From contig NZ_AUIP01000001.1 of assembly GCF_000423765.1 (NCBI RefSeq), positions 186,001 to 250,000 on the forward strand: 64,000 nucleotides of DNA, read 5' to 3'. This document shows positions 43,897 through 54,682 of this stretch, piece by piece; positions within the stretch are counted from its first letter, which is position 1, and the number at the start of each line of letters is the position of its first letter. Origin of the DNA: Streptococcus porci DSM 23759. GTDB taxonomy: Bacteria > Bacillota > Bacilli > Lactobacillales > Streptococcaceae. Under the pieces are notes generated by a model. That model was given only the letters and a program-made list of their open reading frames with translations, was not told where the DNA came from and did no database searches. A program made the translations under genes and the position numbers.

Positions 43897-45024
43897 TTAG
43901 CTAAAGAATGCAAGGAGCAAGCCACCTGCGATTACTGAGGCGATTTGTCCAGAAACGTTGGCGCCGACAGAGTACATCAAGATAAAGTTTTGAGGGTCCT
44001 CGTCAGTAGCCATTTTTTGGATAACACGACTTGACATTGGGAAAGCTGAGATACCAGCAGCACCAATCATTGGATTGATTTTATTGCCTTCTCTGCGGAA
44101 AATATTAAGAATTTTGGCAAACATCACACCTCCAATTGAGTCCATGATGAAGGCTAAGAGTCCAAATAGAATGATCATCAAGGTTTGAATGTTCAAGAAT
44201 TGATCGGCTTGCATTTTCACAGAAATGGTTAAACCGAGCAAAATTGAAACGATGTTGACCAATTCATTTTGTGCTGTTTGAGACAAACGATCAAGCACCC
44301 CACATTCACGAAGCAAGTTCCCAAACATAAGGAAACCAACAAGTGGCAATGAGATTGGTGAGATAAATCCTGCTACGAAGGTGATAACAATCGGGAAAAG
44401 AATTTTAGTCAGCTGAGATACGTTTTCTGACTTATAAGTCATACGAATACGACGTTCTTTTTTCGTTGTTACCAATTTTATAGCAAATGGTTGAATAATT
44501 GGAACCAAAGCCATGTAAGAGTAAGCGGCTACGGTTATTGGTCCAAGTAGATTTGGCGCAAGCTGATTGGCAACAAAGATAGATGTTGGTCCGTCAGCTG
44601 CTCCGATGATACCGATTGACGCTGCTTCTTTGATGTCAAATCCAGCAAGAACGGCCACGACAACAACGAAGAAAATACCAAATTGTGCTGCTGCACCAAA
44701 AAGCATCATAAATGGATTTTGGAGAAGAGGACCAAAATCTATCATTGCCCCAATACCAATGAAAATCAGGAGCGGGAAAAGTTCTGTTCCGATACCAAAC
44801 TTAAAGAGTTCCTCGAAAACCCCTGCCTGTTCGATACCGTTTACAGTTTGGTTCAAAACCCCAGATGATGGGAAGTTAACCAAGATGGTTCCCAAGCCCA
44901 TTGGGACTAAAAGAGTCGGTTCGTATTCTTTTTTGATTCCCAGATACATCAATAGTGCACCAATAAGCATCATGATGATTTGCGGGAAAGTAATGGATGT
45001 AATTCCTTCAATTAAGATATGCAC
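43897..45024 (-). CDS. oadB: Oxaloacetate decarboxylase beta subunit (Na+-pumping)
   Basis: 375-aa membrane protein that decarboxylates carboxybiotin and pumps Na+. About 11 helices; conserved GIGAMIDFGPLLQNP, GIIGAADGPTSIF (Asp for Na+ transport) and NPMIGAAGISAFPMS. GTG start at 45024 with AAGGAAG upstream. Confidence 0.95.
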   Translation of the reverse strand: MHILIEGITSITFPQIIMMLIGALLMYLGIKKEYEPTLLVPMGLGTILVNFPSSGVLNQTVNGIEQAGVFEELFKFGIGTELFPLLIFIGIGAMIDFGPLLQNPFMMLFGAAAQFGIFFVVVVAVLAGFDIKEAASIGIIGAADGPTSIFVANQLAPNLLGPITVAAYSYMALVPIIQPFAIKLVTTKKERRIRMTYKSENVSQLTKILFPIVITFVAGFISPISLPLVGFLMFGNLLRECGVLDRLSQTAQNELVNIVSILLGLTISVKMQADQFLNIQTLMIILFGLLAFIMDSIGGVMFAKILNIFRREGNKINPMIGAAGISAFPMSSRVIQKMATDEDPQNFILMYSVGANVSGQIASVIAGGLLLAFFS

Positions 45025-45071
45025 GCTATCACTTCCTTCTAAATGTTTACATTGTACTCTAATCTATTCGC

Positions 45072-45449
45072 TTAACCGATAGTAATCAAACCATCGCCTG
45101 GGTTTACGCTTTGTCCTTGGCTGACGTGAATGCCAGTTACAGTACCCGCTGAGGTTGCAACGATTTCATTCTCCATCTTCATAGCCTCAAGAATCATGAG
45201 AGGTTGGTTTTCAGAAACAGCATCTCCAACGTTTACAAGAATACGCAGGATAGTTCCTGGCATTGGAGCTTGTAAAGCATCTGCACCTGCAGCAGATGAT
45301 GGTGCTGCAACTGGAGAGGGAGCTTCTTCAACTACTGGAGCTGCTGGTGTTGCTGTAGCAACTGGTGCAGGTGCTGGTGTACCACCGATTTCTTCCATTT
45401 CAACTAGGTATTCTTTCCCGTCGATAGCGATTTTAAATTTGCGTAACAT
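45072..45449 (-). CDS. Biotin carboxyl carrier protein of the decarboxylase
   Basis: 125 aa: short N-terminal domain, Ala/Pro-rich hinge (about 25-60), then a biotinyl domain with EAMKMENE (biotin Lys). Supplies the biotin arm missing from the alpha subunit. AAGGAG precedes the ATG. Confidence 0.95.
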   Translation of the reverse strand: MLRKFKIAIDGKEYLVEMEEIGGTPAPAPVATATPAAPVVEEAPSPVAAPSSAAGADALQAPMPGTILRILVNVGDAVSENQPLMILEAMKMENEIVATSAGTVTGIHVSQGQSVNPGDGLITIG

Positions 45450-45464
45450 AAAATTCTCCTTAAA

Positions 45465-45782
45465 TTATTTTTTTGTATAAATCGATTTGACAGCAAATTG
45501 ACTGTCTGGATAATCGCCTGCGGCGATGCTGGACGCAATAAGCGAAACCGTCAAAGCTTCAGGATTTCGCTGCAGGATTCTCTTGACGACGAATTGACTT
45601 TCTGGTCTATCCCCTGCAGCAATAGCTGTCGCGATGACGCTAACTAATTCGTAATCTTCCTGACTTGCTGGTATATACCCCGAAAGTGCTTGCCATTCAT
45701 CTAAGTCGTTTTTGACAGGTGAGGTGACAGCTGAAGATTTCTCATCTTGAGATTTTCCAAATAAACGTTGAAAGAATCCCAT
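45465..45782 (-). CDS. Small decarboxylase-associated protein with duplicated epsilon-like motif
   Basis: 105 aa. After a charged N-terminus, two repeats follow: VIATAIAAGDRPESQFVVKR (about 48-68) and LIASSIAAGDYPDSQFAVKS (about 80-100). This I-A-A-x-I-A-A-G...S-F-V-V-K pattern resembles the small delta/epsilon subunits of methylmalonyl- and glutaconyl-CoA decarboxylases, here doubled. First gene of the operon; probably stabilises the complex. Confidence 0.65.
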   Translation of the reverse strand: MGFFQRLFGKSQDEKSSAVTSPVKNDLDEWQALSGYIPASQEDYELVSVIATAIAAGDRPESQFVVKRILQRNPEALTVSLIASSIAAGDYPDSQFAVKSIYTKK

Positions 45783-45864
45783 AATTTCCTCCTTTCATTT
45801 TATAAATATAGAAAGTAAGTAACTTTTCTGAGTTGTCAGTTACTAGCTCCACGTTTCTAAGACT

Positions 45865-46190
45865 ATTATATAATAAGGTCTGAAAAAGTAGTTGATTTTT
45901 TTGTGTTTTTTTCGTAACGCTTTCATTTGCTGAAATTACGGAACTTTGGCTAAGATGACGATTTTTATATCATCACATCTTAGATAAAAATCTATTACAT
46001 AATAGGTCGAAGCAATATTATAGAAGAAATAAATAAGCAACATCCGATATACTCATTTTTGTGTTTTTTTTGTGTCTTTTATTGAAAAGGCTCTTTTTAT
46101 TTCAAGCGCTTTCATTTATACTTATGTCATAAGGTCTAGTAAAACTTCATATTTTATTCAAGTTCAATAGACCGTATTGAATTTACAATA
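45865..46190. promoter_or_regulatory. Divergent promoter region of the citrate genes with cre-like sites and repeated motifs
   Basis: 430 bases without a gene. Minus-strand TATAAT at 45865-45870 for the oad-cit operon; TACAAT at 46184-46189 for citM. Two cre-like sites (45912-45926 and 46101-46115; TGAAAGCG core on the minus strand, each one base off consensus). Four related motifs: TAATAAGGTCTG (45871), CATAATAGGTCGA (46009), GTCATAAGGTCTAG (46126) and, inverted, AATACGGTCTATTG (46166-46179). They may be sites for the GntR-family regulator at 47748. Confidence 0.6.
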
Positions 46191-46213
46191 TTAATAAAGG
46201 GGAGAAATAACTT

Positions 46214-47617
46214 ATGTTATTGACTATTTTGGCTTATGCCATGATTATCGTCTTCATGTATGTCGTGATGACGAAAAAAATGTCGCCATTCACGTCACTG
46301 GTTCTAGTTCCGCTCGTTTTTGCAGCTGTGCTTATCATTACGGGTTCGGCAGATCTGACAGCTGATGCAAAATTTGTTGAATTTGTCGGTGAAGAAGGAA
46401 GCCTTAATGGCTTGACGGCCATGGGTGATATGGTTATGTACGGGGTAAATACAACTGCCAAAACAGGTATCATGTTGCTCTTTGCCATTCTTTACTTCTC
46501 AACAATGCTTGATGCTGGTCTCTTTGACCCAATTACTGAGAAAATGATTCGCTTTGCTAAAGGCGATCCGATGAAAGTGCTTATTGCCACAGCAGTTGTT
46601 GCAGCAGCAGTTTCTATGAACGGTGATGGAACAACAACAACCCTTATCGTTGTTTCTGCTTTCTTGCCAATCTACAAGAAACTTAACATGAAAATCATGA
46701 ACCTTGGTGTCTTGATTATCCTCCAAAACACTATCATGAACCTCCTCCCTTGGGGTGGTCCTACAGCTCGTGCCATGTCGGTTCTTGGTGTAGGTGCTGA
46801 AATTCTTGGCTATCTAGCTCCTGGTATGGTTCTCTCACTCCTTTATGTAATCCTCTGGGTTGCTCCAAGCATGGGGCGTAAAGAGCGCGCTCGTCTTGGT
46901 GTTGTTGAGTTCTCTGAAGCTGAATTGCAAGAATTAACCAACATCACAGACCCTGATACACTTGCTATCCGTCGTCCAAAGAACTTCTGGTTCAATGCTA
47001 TCTTAACAATTATTCTTATCGGTTGGTTGGTTGCTGGATCATTTATCGAAACAATCGAACTTGCACCACTTCTTCTCTTTGCTGTAGGTACAGTAATTGC
47101 TCTTATGGTTAACTACCCAGTTCTTAAAGACCAATCTAAACGTATTGGTGACAACGCTGGGGATGCTGTCCAAGTAGTTATCTTAGTATTTGCTGCAGGT
47201 ATCTTCATGGGTCTTTTCCAAGGTTCAGGTATGGCAACTGCACTTGCAAATAGCTTTGCAACTATTATTCCTAAACAATTAGCTGGATTCTGGGGGCTTA
47301 TTATTGCTCTTGTATCTGCACCTGGTACCTTCTTCATCTCAAATGATGGTTTCTACTACGGTATCTTACCAGTTATGGCAGAAGCTGGTGCTTCTTATGG
47401 CTTCTCTCCAGAAGCTATGGCACTTGCTTCACTGATGGGACAAGCGTTCCACTTGCTCAGTCCGCTTGTAGCTTTCATCTATCTTCTCCTTCGTTTGACA
47501 GGTCTTGATATGGGTGAATGGCAAAAAGAATCAGCTAAATACGCCGCCGTTATTTTCGTTATCTTTGTTGTTACTATTATTGCGACAGGACATATGCCGC
47601 TCTACATTCCACAATAA
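46214..47617 (+). CDS. citM: CitMHS-family citrate transporter
   Basis: 467-aa carrier with about 12 helices. CitMHS-type features: MNGDGTTTTLIVVSAFLP, LPWGGPTARAMSVLG and SNDGFYYGILPV. Imports metal-citrate or proton-citrate. Divergent from the lyase operon; GGGGAG ribosome site; terminator follows. Confidence 0.94.
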   Translation: MLLTILAYAMIIVFMYVVMTKKMSPFTSLVLVPLVFAAVLIITGSADLTADAKFVEFVGEEGSLNGLTAMGDMVMYGVNTTAKTGIMLLFAILYFSTMLDAGLFDPITEKMIRFAKGDPMKVLIATAVVAAAVSMNGDGTTTTLIVVSAFLPIYKKLNMKIMNLGVLIILQNTIMNLLPWGGPTARAMSVLGVGAEILGYLAPGMVLSLLYVILWVAPSMGRKERARLGVVEFSEAELQELTNITDPDTLAIRRPKNFWFNAILTIILIGWLVAGSFIETIELAPLLLFAVGTVIALMVNYPVLKDQSKRIGDNAGDAVQVVILVFAAGIFMGLFQGSGMATALANSFATIIPKQLAGFWGLIIALVSAPGTFFISNDGFYYGILPVMAEAGASYGFSPEAMALASLMGQAFHLLSPLVAFIYLLLRLTGLDMGEWQKESAKYAAVIFVIFVVTIIATGHMPLYIPQ

Positions 47618-47650
47618 GATTAATAAACTTGAATAAATGAAATATGAAGT

Positions 47651-47680
47651 AACCCCTCGAACCACCGAGGGGTTTGTTTT
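47651..47680 (+). terminator. Terminator of citM
   Basis: AACCCCTCG / CGAGGGGTTT with T-rich tail. Confidence 0.9.
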
Positions 47681-47747
47681 TAAAAGCTAACAAATTTCAA
47701 TAAAATCAGGTATAATAACAGAGATATTTGAAAGGAGAATATGAACA

Positions 47748-48446
47748 ATGAATCCTATTATTGAAGCTGTAAAAGCTAATCTTGATCTCTCAAAAAATGT
47801 TCCGTTGAAGCAAGCGTTTTATGAAGCGCTTAGAAAAACCATTATTTTAAGTCAAATTCCAGCAGGTAGTCGTATCAATGAAAAAGAGTTCTCAACTGAG
47901 CTCAATATCAGTCGCACACCTATCCGTCATGCTATAAGCGTTTTGATTGAAGAAAAGTTGGTCGAGCACACTCCTAAAAGAGGGATTATCGTGCGTGGAA
48001 TCAGCGCTAAGGATGCAGTTGAAATCTTTGATATTCGTAAAGCACTGGATACTCTGGCAACAACAAAGGCCATGTACAAAATGACCGAAGCAGACTTTAA
48101 AGAAATGAAAGCTGTATTAACTGAGTGTGAGGAGATGATTTCCGATGATAAAAATATCGAGAAAATCCTTGCTAATTTTAACCAGTTTAATAATCTTATT
48201 TACGAGAAAAGTCAGATGCTTCGTCTCCGCGAAATTGTGACTGAATTGCAAACTTATCTGATTTATTTCCGAGAAATCTCTATTTCTTCTCTAGAACGTC
48301 GGACAAAGGCTTTGGAAGAACATTGGATTATCTACCGTGGTATGAAAACTCAGGATATCGATCAGGTCACTCTCATCACACACGAACATCTTAACCGCTC
48401 TCTAGATTTCATCCTCAAGGAAATGGAAGAATTAGCTAATGTCTGA
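47748..48446 (+). CDS. GntR/FadR-family regulator of citrate genes (CitO/CitI-like)
   Basis: 232 aa: winged helix (SRINEKEFSTELNISRTPIRHAI, about 42-65) and an all-helical FCD-like ligand domain. Equivalent regulators (CitO of Enterococcus) activate citrate genes when citrate is bound. TATAAT at about 47711 and AAAGGAG precede it. Followed by citG with an 8-base overlap. Confidence 0.88.
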   Translation: MNPIIEAVKANLDLSKNVPLKQAFYEALRKTIILSQIPAGSRINEKEFSTELNISRTPIRHAISVLIEEKLVEHTPKRGIIVRGISAKDAVEIFDIRKALDTLATTKAMYKMTEADFKEMKAVLTECEEMISDDKNIEKILANFNQFNNLIYEKSQMLRLREIVTELQTYLIYFREISISSLERRTKALEEHWIIYRGMKTQDIDQVTLITHEHLNRSLDFILKEMEELANV

Positions 48447-49323
48447 GGAACTTCTACAATATTTTAGTCAGATGGGGACCAAGGCTCTCTTTTATGAAAT
48501 TGCACTTAGCCCAAAACCAGGTCTTGTCGATCGGTTTGACGATGGTTCCCATAAAGACATGACTTTTTCCACCTTCATTGATAGTAGCCTAGCACTAGCA
48601 CCTCACTTCTTTTCCTACCTCAAGGCAGGATTTGACCATGTAGGAGACAATCCACGCCAGCTGTTTGATCAATTACGTTCCCTAGGGATAAAAGCAGAGC
48701 AAGATATGTTTTCGGCGACTGAGGGCGTGAATACCCACAAAGGAGTGAATTTTTCTCTCGCTGTGCTTCTTGGTGCGACCGGATTTTATCTAAAAAAACA
48801 TCCCAAACTCTTAGAAAATCCACAACTATTTTCAGAAAGTGATACGATAGCCATCTGTCGTCTCGTTGCTCCTATCTGCCAACATTTGATAGAAACAGAT
48901 TTGGGACACTTAAGTTCCAAAAAAGAATTAACTTACGGTGAAAAACTTTATTTGGAACATGGCATCAAAGGCCCGCGTGGCGAAGCTAGCGAAGGTTTCC
49001 CTACTCTTACAGAAAAAGCCCTACCATTTTTACGTGAACGGCTTAAACAGGGAGATAAGGAGCTAGCCCAACTACAACTTCTTCTTTATTTAATGACTTT
49101 TGTGGAAGATGGCAACCTTATCCATCGTGGTGGTATCGAAGCTTGGCAGCAAGTCAAGACGGAATGCCAAAGCCTCCATCAACTTAATCTTTCAAAAAAG
49201 GAACTAATTCATCAACTCAGCCTTTATAATGATAGCCTAATCTTCAGACATCTCAGTCCAGGTGGGAGTGCTGATTTATTGGCTTTAACGTTTTTCTTTG
49301 CTATGCTAGAAGGTATACTTTAG
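48439..49323 (+). CDS. citG: Triphosphoribosyl-dephospho-CoA synthase
   Basis: 294 aa. Makes the CitD prosthetic-group precursor from dephospho-CoA and ATP. Motifs: EIALSPKPGLVDRFDDGSHKDM, GVNTHKGVNFSLAVL, GIKGPRGEASEGFPT, EDGNLIHRGG. Translationally coupled to the regulator. Confidence 0.95.
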   Translation: MSEELLQYFSQMGTKALFYEIALSPKPGLVDRFDDGSHKDMTFSTFIDSSLALAPHFFSYLKAGFDHVGDNPRQLFDQLRSLGIKAEQDMFSATEGVNTHKGVNFSLAVLLGATGFYLKKHPKLLENPQLFSESDTIAICRLVAPICQHLIETDLGHLSSKKELTYGEKLYLEHGIKGPRGEASEGFPTLTEKALPFLRERLKQGDKELAQLQLLLYLMTFVEDGNLIHRGGIEAWQQVKTECQSLHQLNLSKKELIHQLSLYNDSLIFRHLSPGGSADLLALTFFFAMLEGIL

Positions 49324-49355
49324 TGAGTCTGGGATAGGGGGTTCTACTCAAGTAT

Positions 49356-49410
49356 AAAAGCGAGCAAAACTAGTTTTCTGATTTAAAACTCAGTAGTGTT
49401 CGCTTTTTTT
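49356..49410 (+). terminator. Terminator of citG
   Basis: Long imperfect hairpin: AAAAGCGA ... TCGCTTTTTTT with an inner AAACTAGTTTT / AAAACT pairing. Confidence 0.7.
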
Positions 49411-49487
49411 ATTGTATCAATTGTAGAGTTATGGATAGGGAATCTCCAAACTCAAAATCTATTTGCTTCTGGCTATTGTTAATCCTT

Positions 49488-50546
49488 TCAGAAAAAAACG
49501 AGCAGAACCTTAACCAGAAGTGGCATGATAATAACTGTGTAGAGTGTACGACAGATTTGAATGCCTGCAATTTTAGGCATATCTGCTCCCAATTCACCAG
49601 CCATAAGAGTCAGGTCAGTCGCTCCAGCCGGTGATGAAGCAAAAAGCGCCGACTGCAAATCAAGAATCCCTGTCTGATACATCCAAAAACCAAAAGCAGC
49701 ATTAATCATCAGATAACTGACAAGCAAAATCAAAATCGGAACAATCAAATTCACGATTTGTCTCAGGCTATCGTGAGTGAAGTTAGCTCCGACGATTGAG
49801 CCAGCAAATATCTGAGCGATATAACGAATACCGCTCGTCAACTGTACTGTATTAACTGTCATTTTCAACGCGGATGAAAAGATAAGGGCAATAATCAAAG
49901 CACCTACGGGAATATCTAACCAGAGTCCTATGAAACCACCGATGGTAGCAACAAGTAAAACCAAGATATTATTGAACCATTGTTTTACTGGCGACAGCGA
50001 ATTTGTCGTCTGCTGTGGTGTTGATAAAAATACATCAGACTTTTCAGGCTTACCTATAACCCTTTTAACCCAAAAAGAAATCCAAAGAGGTAAAATCATC
50101 AAAATCCCCATCAATCGAGCTGTCTGTATGGTTGCGACAATGTCCGATTGTGCCCCCATATCAATCGCCATGAGTGAAACATCCATAATCCCCCCTGGTA
50201 GGCAACAGAGAAAGGCGGTGACGGGTGTCATCTTGAAAAAGGTCACAAAAATCAACCCTATCACCACCATATTGATAGTGAAAATCCCCATCAATCTTCC
50301 AATAACCTTCCCCAGCTTTGGAAGATTTTTTAAATCCTCTTTTTTAATATTCTGCCCAATATAGGCGCCACTGACAATCTGTGCAAAAATCTTCATAACC
50401 TTTGTAGTTTCCATATTACCAGTCATAATAGAGGTTATTGCAACAGCAGTCATACTACCAATCATAAAAGGGGCAGGAAACCTTAATTTTTTAGCTACAA
50501 AACCACCAATAGTTCCCACTAAAACCGTAATAAGAAGTGATTGCAT
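49488..50546 (-). CDS. AbrB-family membrane protein
   Basis: 352 aa, about ten helices arranged as two repeats, each with a GALI/GTIGGF-A and SPAGATDLTLMA / LPGGIMDVSLMA segment. This is the AbrB/AimA transporter-like family (unrelated to the AbrB DNA-binding regulator). Start ATG 50546 follows AGGGAG. Opposite strand between citG and citC; a role in the cluster is not shown. Confidence 0.85.
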   Translation of the reverse strand: MQSLLITVLVGTIGGFVAKKLRFPAPFMIGSMTAVAITSIMTGNMETTKVMKIFAQIVSGAYIGQNIKKEDLKNLPKLGKVIGRLMGIFTINMVVIGLIFVTFFKMTPVTAFLCCLPGGIMDVSLMAIDMGAQSDIVATIQTARLMGILMILPLWISFWVKRVIGKPEKSDVFLSTPQQTTNSLSPVKQWFNNILVLLVATIGGFIGLWLDIPVGALIIALIFSSALKMTVNTVQLTSGIRYIAQIFAGSIVGANFTHDSLRQIVNLIVPILILLVSYLMINAAFGFWMYQTGILDLQSALFASSPAGATDLTLMAGELGADMPKIAGIQICRTLYTVIIMPLLVKVLLVFF

Positions 50547-50689
50547 CGTTCTTTCTCCCTGACTAAATTTTTGCTTATTATAGCATATTTTAGGAGTAAA
50601 AAAAGGAGTTTCTAAGTGGAAAAACCAATGAAAGTACATACTATCTATATCAAAACTGATATAATAGTAAAAAAATAGGGGAGTTTACC

Positions 50690-51739
50690 ATGTCTGATTA
50701 CACCGTTTCAAAGATTTTTCCCTTTGACAAAAATACTAACATGAAAATTGACGCTCTGCTTTTTGAAGAAGGAATTCGCCGTGACGCCAACTTAGACTAT
50801 ACTTGTGCCATTTTAGATGACAAAGGCAGAGCTATCGCTACAGGCTCAACCTTTGGAAATACGCTACGTTGCCTTGCTGTATCAAGTGAACATCAAGGAG
50901 AGGGGTTGCTGAACAGCATTGTCAGCCACCTCATTGATTTCCAATATGAACGTGGTAATTTTCATCTTTTTCTCTATACCAAGACTTGTACTGCAAAATT
51001 TTTTAGTGATTTAGGTTTTCACGAAATTGCTCGGATTGACGGGCTTATAAGCTTCATGGAAAATAAAAAAACAGGATTTCAAGATTACCTTAAAAATCTT
51101 GAAAGGCCTCAAAAAAATCCTTCTAAAGTTGCAGCACTCGTTATCAACGCCAACCCTTTTACACTTGGTCATCAGTACTTGGTTGAAAAAGCTAGTCAAG
51201 AAAATGATTTGTTGCATCTTTTTCTGGTTAGTGAGGATGCAAGCTTGGTTCCTTTTGCTGTCCGAAAGAACTTGGTAGAAAAAGGCACTGTCCATCTGAA
51301 TAATATCATTTACCATGATAGTGGCCCCTATATCATTAGCCAATCCACCTTCCCTTCCTATTTTCAGAAGGACGAGTTTTCCGTTATTGAAAGTCAGGCA
51401 AGGCTAGACTTGGAGATTTTCATTCGCATTGCTCATGAGCTGGGTATTACCCGTCGCTATGTCGGTAACGAACCGACTAGCCTCGTCACTAATCTCTATA
51501 ACCAAGTCATGACTGAAAAACTCCCTGAACAAGGCATCGACTGTCTAATCATTCCTCGAAAGACTTTTGATTCTGCACAGCCTATTTCGGCTTCTACTGC
51601 TAGACAGGCAATCAAAGACGGAGATTGGGAGCTTTTGGCAAAATTACTGCCACAGACCTCACTTGATTACTTCACATCTGATCAAGCCAAACCAGTTATC
51701 TCCCGAATCCGTGGAGAAGAAAATGTTAGCCATTACTAA
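50690..51739 (+). CDS. citC: [Citrate (pro-3S)-lyase] ligase
   Basis: 349 aa. Acetylates the CitD prosthetic group using ATP. N-terminal GNAT-like domain (TGSTFGNTLRCLAVS, GEGLLNSIVSHL) and a cytidylyltransferase-like domain with NANPFTLGHQYLVEKA, RYVGNEP and SASTARQAI. Separated from citD-E-F by 7 kb, on the opposite strand. Confidence 0.96.
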   Translation: MSDYTVSKIFPFDKNTNMKIDALLFEEGIRRDANLDYTCAILDDKGRAIATGSTFGNTLRCLAVSSEHQGEGLLNSIVSHLIDFQYERGNFHLFLYTKTCTAKFFSDLGFHEIARIDGLISFMENKKTGFQDYLKNLERPQKNPSKVAALVINANPFTLGHQYLVEKASQENDLLHLFLVSEDASLVPFAVRKNLVEKGTVHLNNIIYHDSGPYIISQSTFPSYFQKDEFSVIESQARLDLEIFIRIAHELGITRRYVGNEPTSLVTNLYNQVMTEKLPEQGIDCLIIPRKTFDSAQPISASTARQAIKDGDWELLAKLLPQTSLDYFTSDQAKPVISRIRGEENVSHY

Positions 51740-51775
51740 AAAGCTATCTGATCAACTCAGATAGCTTTTTTTTTT
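51738..51775 (+). terminator. Terminator of citC
   Basis: AAAAAGCTATCTGA / TCAGATAGCTTTTT with a long T run. Confidence 0.95.
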
Positions 51776-52170
51776 AACCTCTAAAGTAGGAAACCATGTT
51801 CCCTTCTTCTAATGTTCTCATGCCAAAAGATTGGTAAAAATGATTATATATGACATCTTCTAAGTCAGTATTGACTTGAAACATGTGAACGTCCTTGAAA
51901 GTATCCCAAGCTGCCTGAAAAAGCTTTTTACCAATACCTTGACCTTGGTAAGCTTTTTGCAATAATCAAATCCTGCACTAAAAGAATATGCTCGCTATCA
52001 CCCACACAGCGGACAAATTCAATCAACTTCCCCTTATTAAAAATACACCCAAAATCCAAAGAGATTTTTCAAAAGCTCGCGTCAGCTTTTCCTCATCAGA
52101 CAGGTAAGCCAGCCAGTTAGCTTCAAGATAAGGCTCTTGGACACCTGCCTGTGAATTTTCTATAATCCAT
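51774..52170 (-). pseudogene. Broken GNAT acetyltransferase gene
   Basis: An intact C-terminal piece (MQKAYQGQGIGKKLFQAAWD..., ending at 51774) has the acetyl-CoA motif QGQGIG. Upstream fragments continue in other frames: LIEFVRCVGDSEHILLVQDL just before it and WLAYLSDEEKLTRAFEKSLW near 52090. At least two frameshifts; no full product. Confidence 0.75.
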
Positions 52171-52187
52171 CAGGTACTCCCAAACAA

Positions 52188-52211
52188 AAGAGAAGCCGCG
52201 CGACTTCTCTT
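52188..52211 (-). terminator. Terminator of gdhA
   Basis: AAGAGAAG / CTTCTCTT hairpin, T-rich on the minus strand. Confidence 0.75.
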
Positions 52212-52218
52212 CTACATA

Positions 52219-53632
<1,414 letters not shown>

Positions 53633-53688
53633 GTATTTTTTTATAAAAATTTTAAAACAATGTCAGAAAATCTGACATGGTTTTCCTT

Positions 53689-54060
53689 TTATAGGCGGAT
53701 AACCTCAATTTTATAGCCGTCAGGGTCTGTTACAAAATAATAGTGAGGTTCTTGTCCTGGTAAACCCTTGAGATCAGTTACGGTGTAACCTGCTGCCTTG
53801 TGGTCTGCGTAAGCTTTTTCTAAATTTTCGACACCAACAGCCAAATGACCATAGCCTGTTCCCAAATCGTAGCCTGGATGATCATAATTATAGGTCAATT
53901 CAAGTTCAAAGTCCTCACCATCTATTTTCATAAAAACAAGGGTGAATTTTGCCTCAGGAAAATCCTTCCTACGATCTTCATAGAAGGGAAAGGCTGTTGA
54001 GTAGAATTTAATGGACTCCTCCAAATTTTTTACTCGAATGCAAGTATGTAGTAATTTCAC
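53689..54060 (-). CDS. gloA: Glyoxalase I-like (VOC) protein
   Basis: 123 aa. Lactoylglutathione lyase family: LLHTCIRVKNLEESIKFYS start (metal His), ELELTYNYD, GYGHLAVGVENLE and DPDGYKIEVIRL (metal Glu). Detoxifies methylglyoxal in homologues. GTG start at 54060 with GGAGGAAT upstream. Confidence 0.9.
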   Translation of the reverse strand: MKLLHTCIRVKNLEESIKFYSTAFPFYEDRRKDFPEAKFTLVFMKIDGEDFELELTYNYDHPGYDLGTGYGHLAVGVENLEKAYADHKAAGYTVTDLKGLPGQEPHYYFVTDPDGYKIEVIRL

Positions 54061-54167
54061 CGCTATTCCTCCAGATTATAGTACTTACATAATAGAATAA
54101 ATGACAACTTTTGACAAGTTTTTGAACTTTACTTATAATAAATGGATAACAAGAAAAGGAGTTTGTC

Positions 54168-54656
54168 ATGAAAAATGTCTCTCTCACCTCAGGAATTTTC
54201 TTCCTTTTAGCAGGTCTTTATCTTTTTTACAATCCCTTCGCTGCCGTAGGTACCATCGCTTGGATTGTAGCTCTTTTTATCTTTATCTCCGGAATAAGCA
54301 GTCTCCAATACTACCTAAGCCAGCCTTCAGGCTATCGTCCACTGCTACTCCTCATTCAGTCCCTCGTTTCTATCTTTTTAGGGCTCTCCCTAATGGCTAG
54401 CTCCGCATTTTCACGTAGCAATTTGGCTATGCTTTTTGTTTCTAGCTGGTTGATTATCCTTGGTTTTGCTCGCTTTTTGGGGAAAGGGCAGAGCTATACA
54501 ACCAATCATGTCCAAAATAATGGTTTGGTTCTGATTGGAATCGGCTTGCTCCTCTTTCTTGCCCCAGTGTTTTCATCCGTCTTTATCGGAAAATTTCTCT
54601 CGCTCATTTTTATCATGATAGGAGCATCGGCTCTGCTATTTGCCATAAGACAGTAA
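54168..54656 (+). CDS. HdeD/DUF308 membrane protein
   Basis: 162 aa with six hydrophobic segments; starts KNVSLTSGIFFLLAGLYLF. DUF308/HdeD family; in E. coli linked to acid resistance, in Firmicutes undefined. AAAGGAG precedes the ATG. Confidence 0.8.
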   Translation: MKNVSLTSGIFFLLAGLYLFYNPFAAVGTIAWIVALFIFISGISSLQYYLSQPSGYRPLLLLIQSLVSIFLGLSLMASSAFSRSNLAMLFVSSWLIILGFARFLGKGQSYTTNHVQNNGLVLIGIGLLLFLAPVFSSVFIGKFLSLIFIMIGASALLFAIRQ

Positions 54657-54682
54657 AAGGTTGGGGATTCCCAACCTTTTTA
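54655..54682. terminator. Bidirectional terminator
   Basis: AAAAGGTTGGG / CCCAACCTTTT between convergent genes. Confidence 0.9.
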
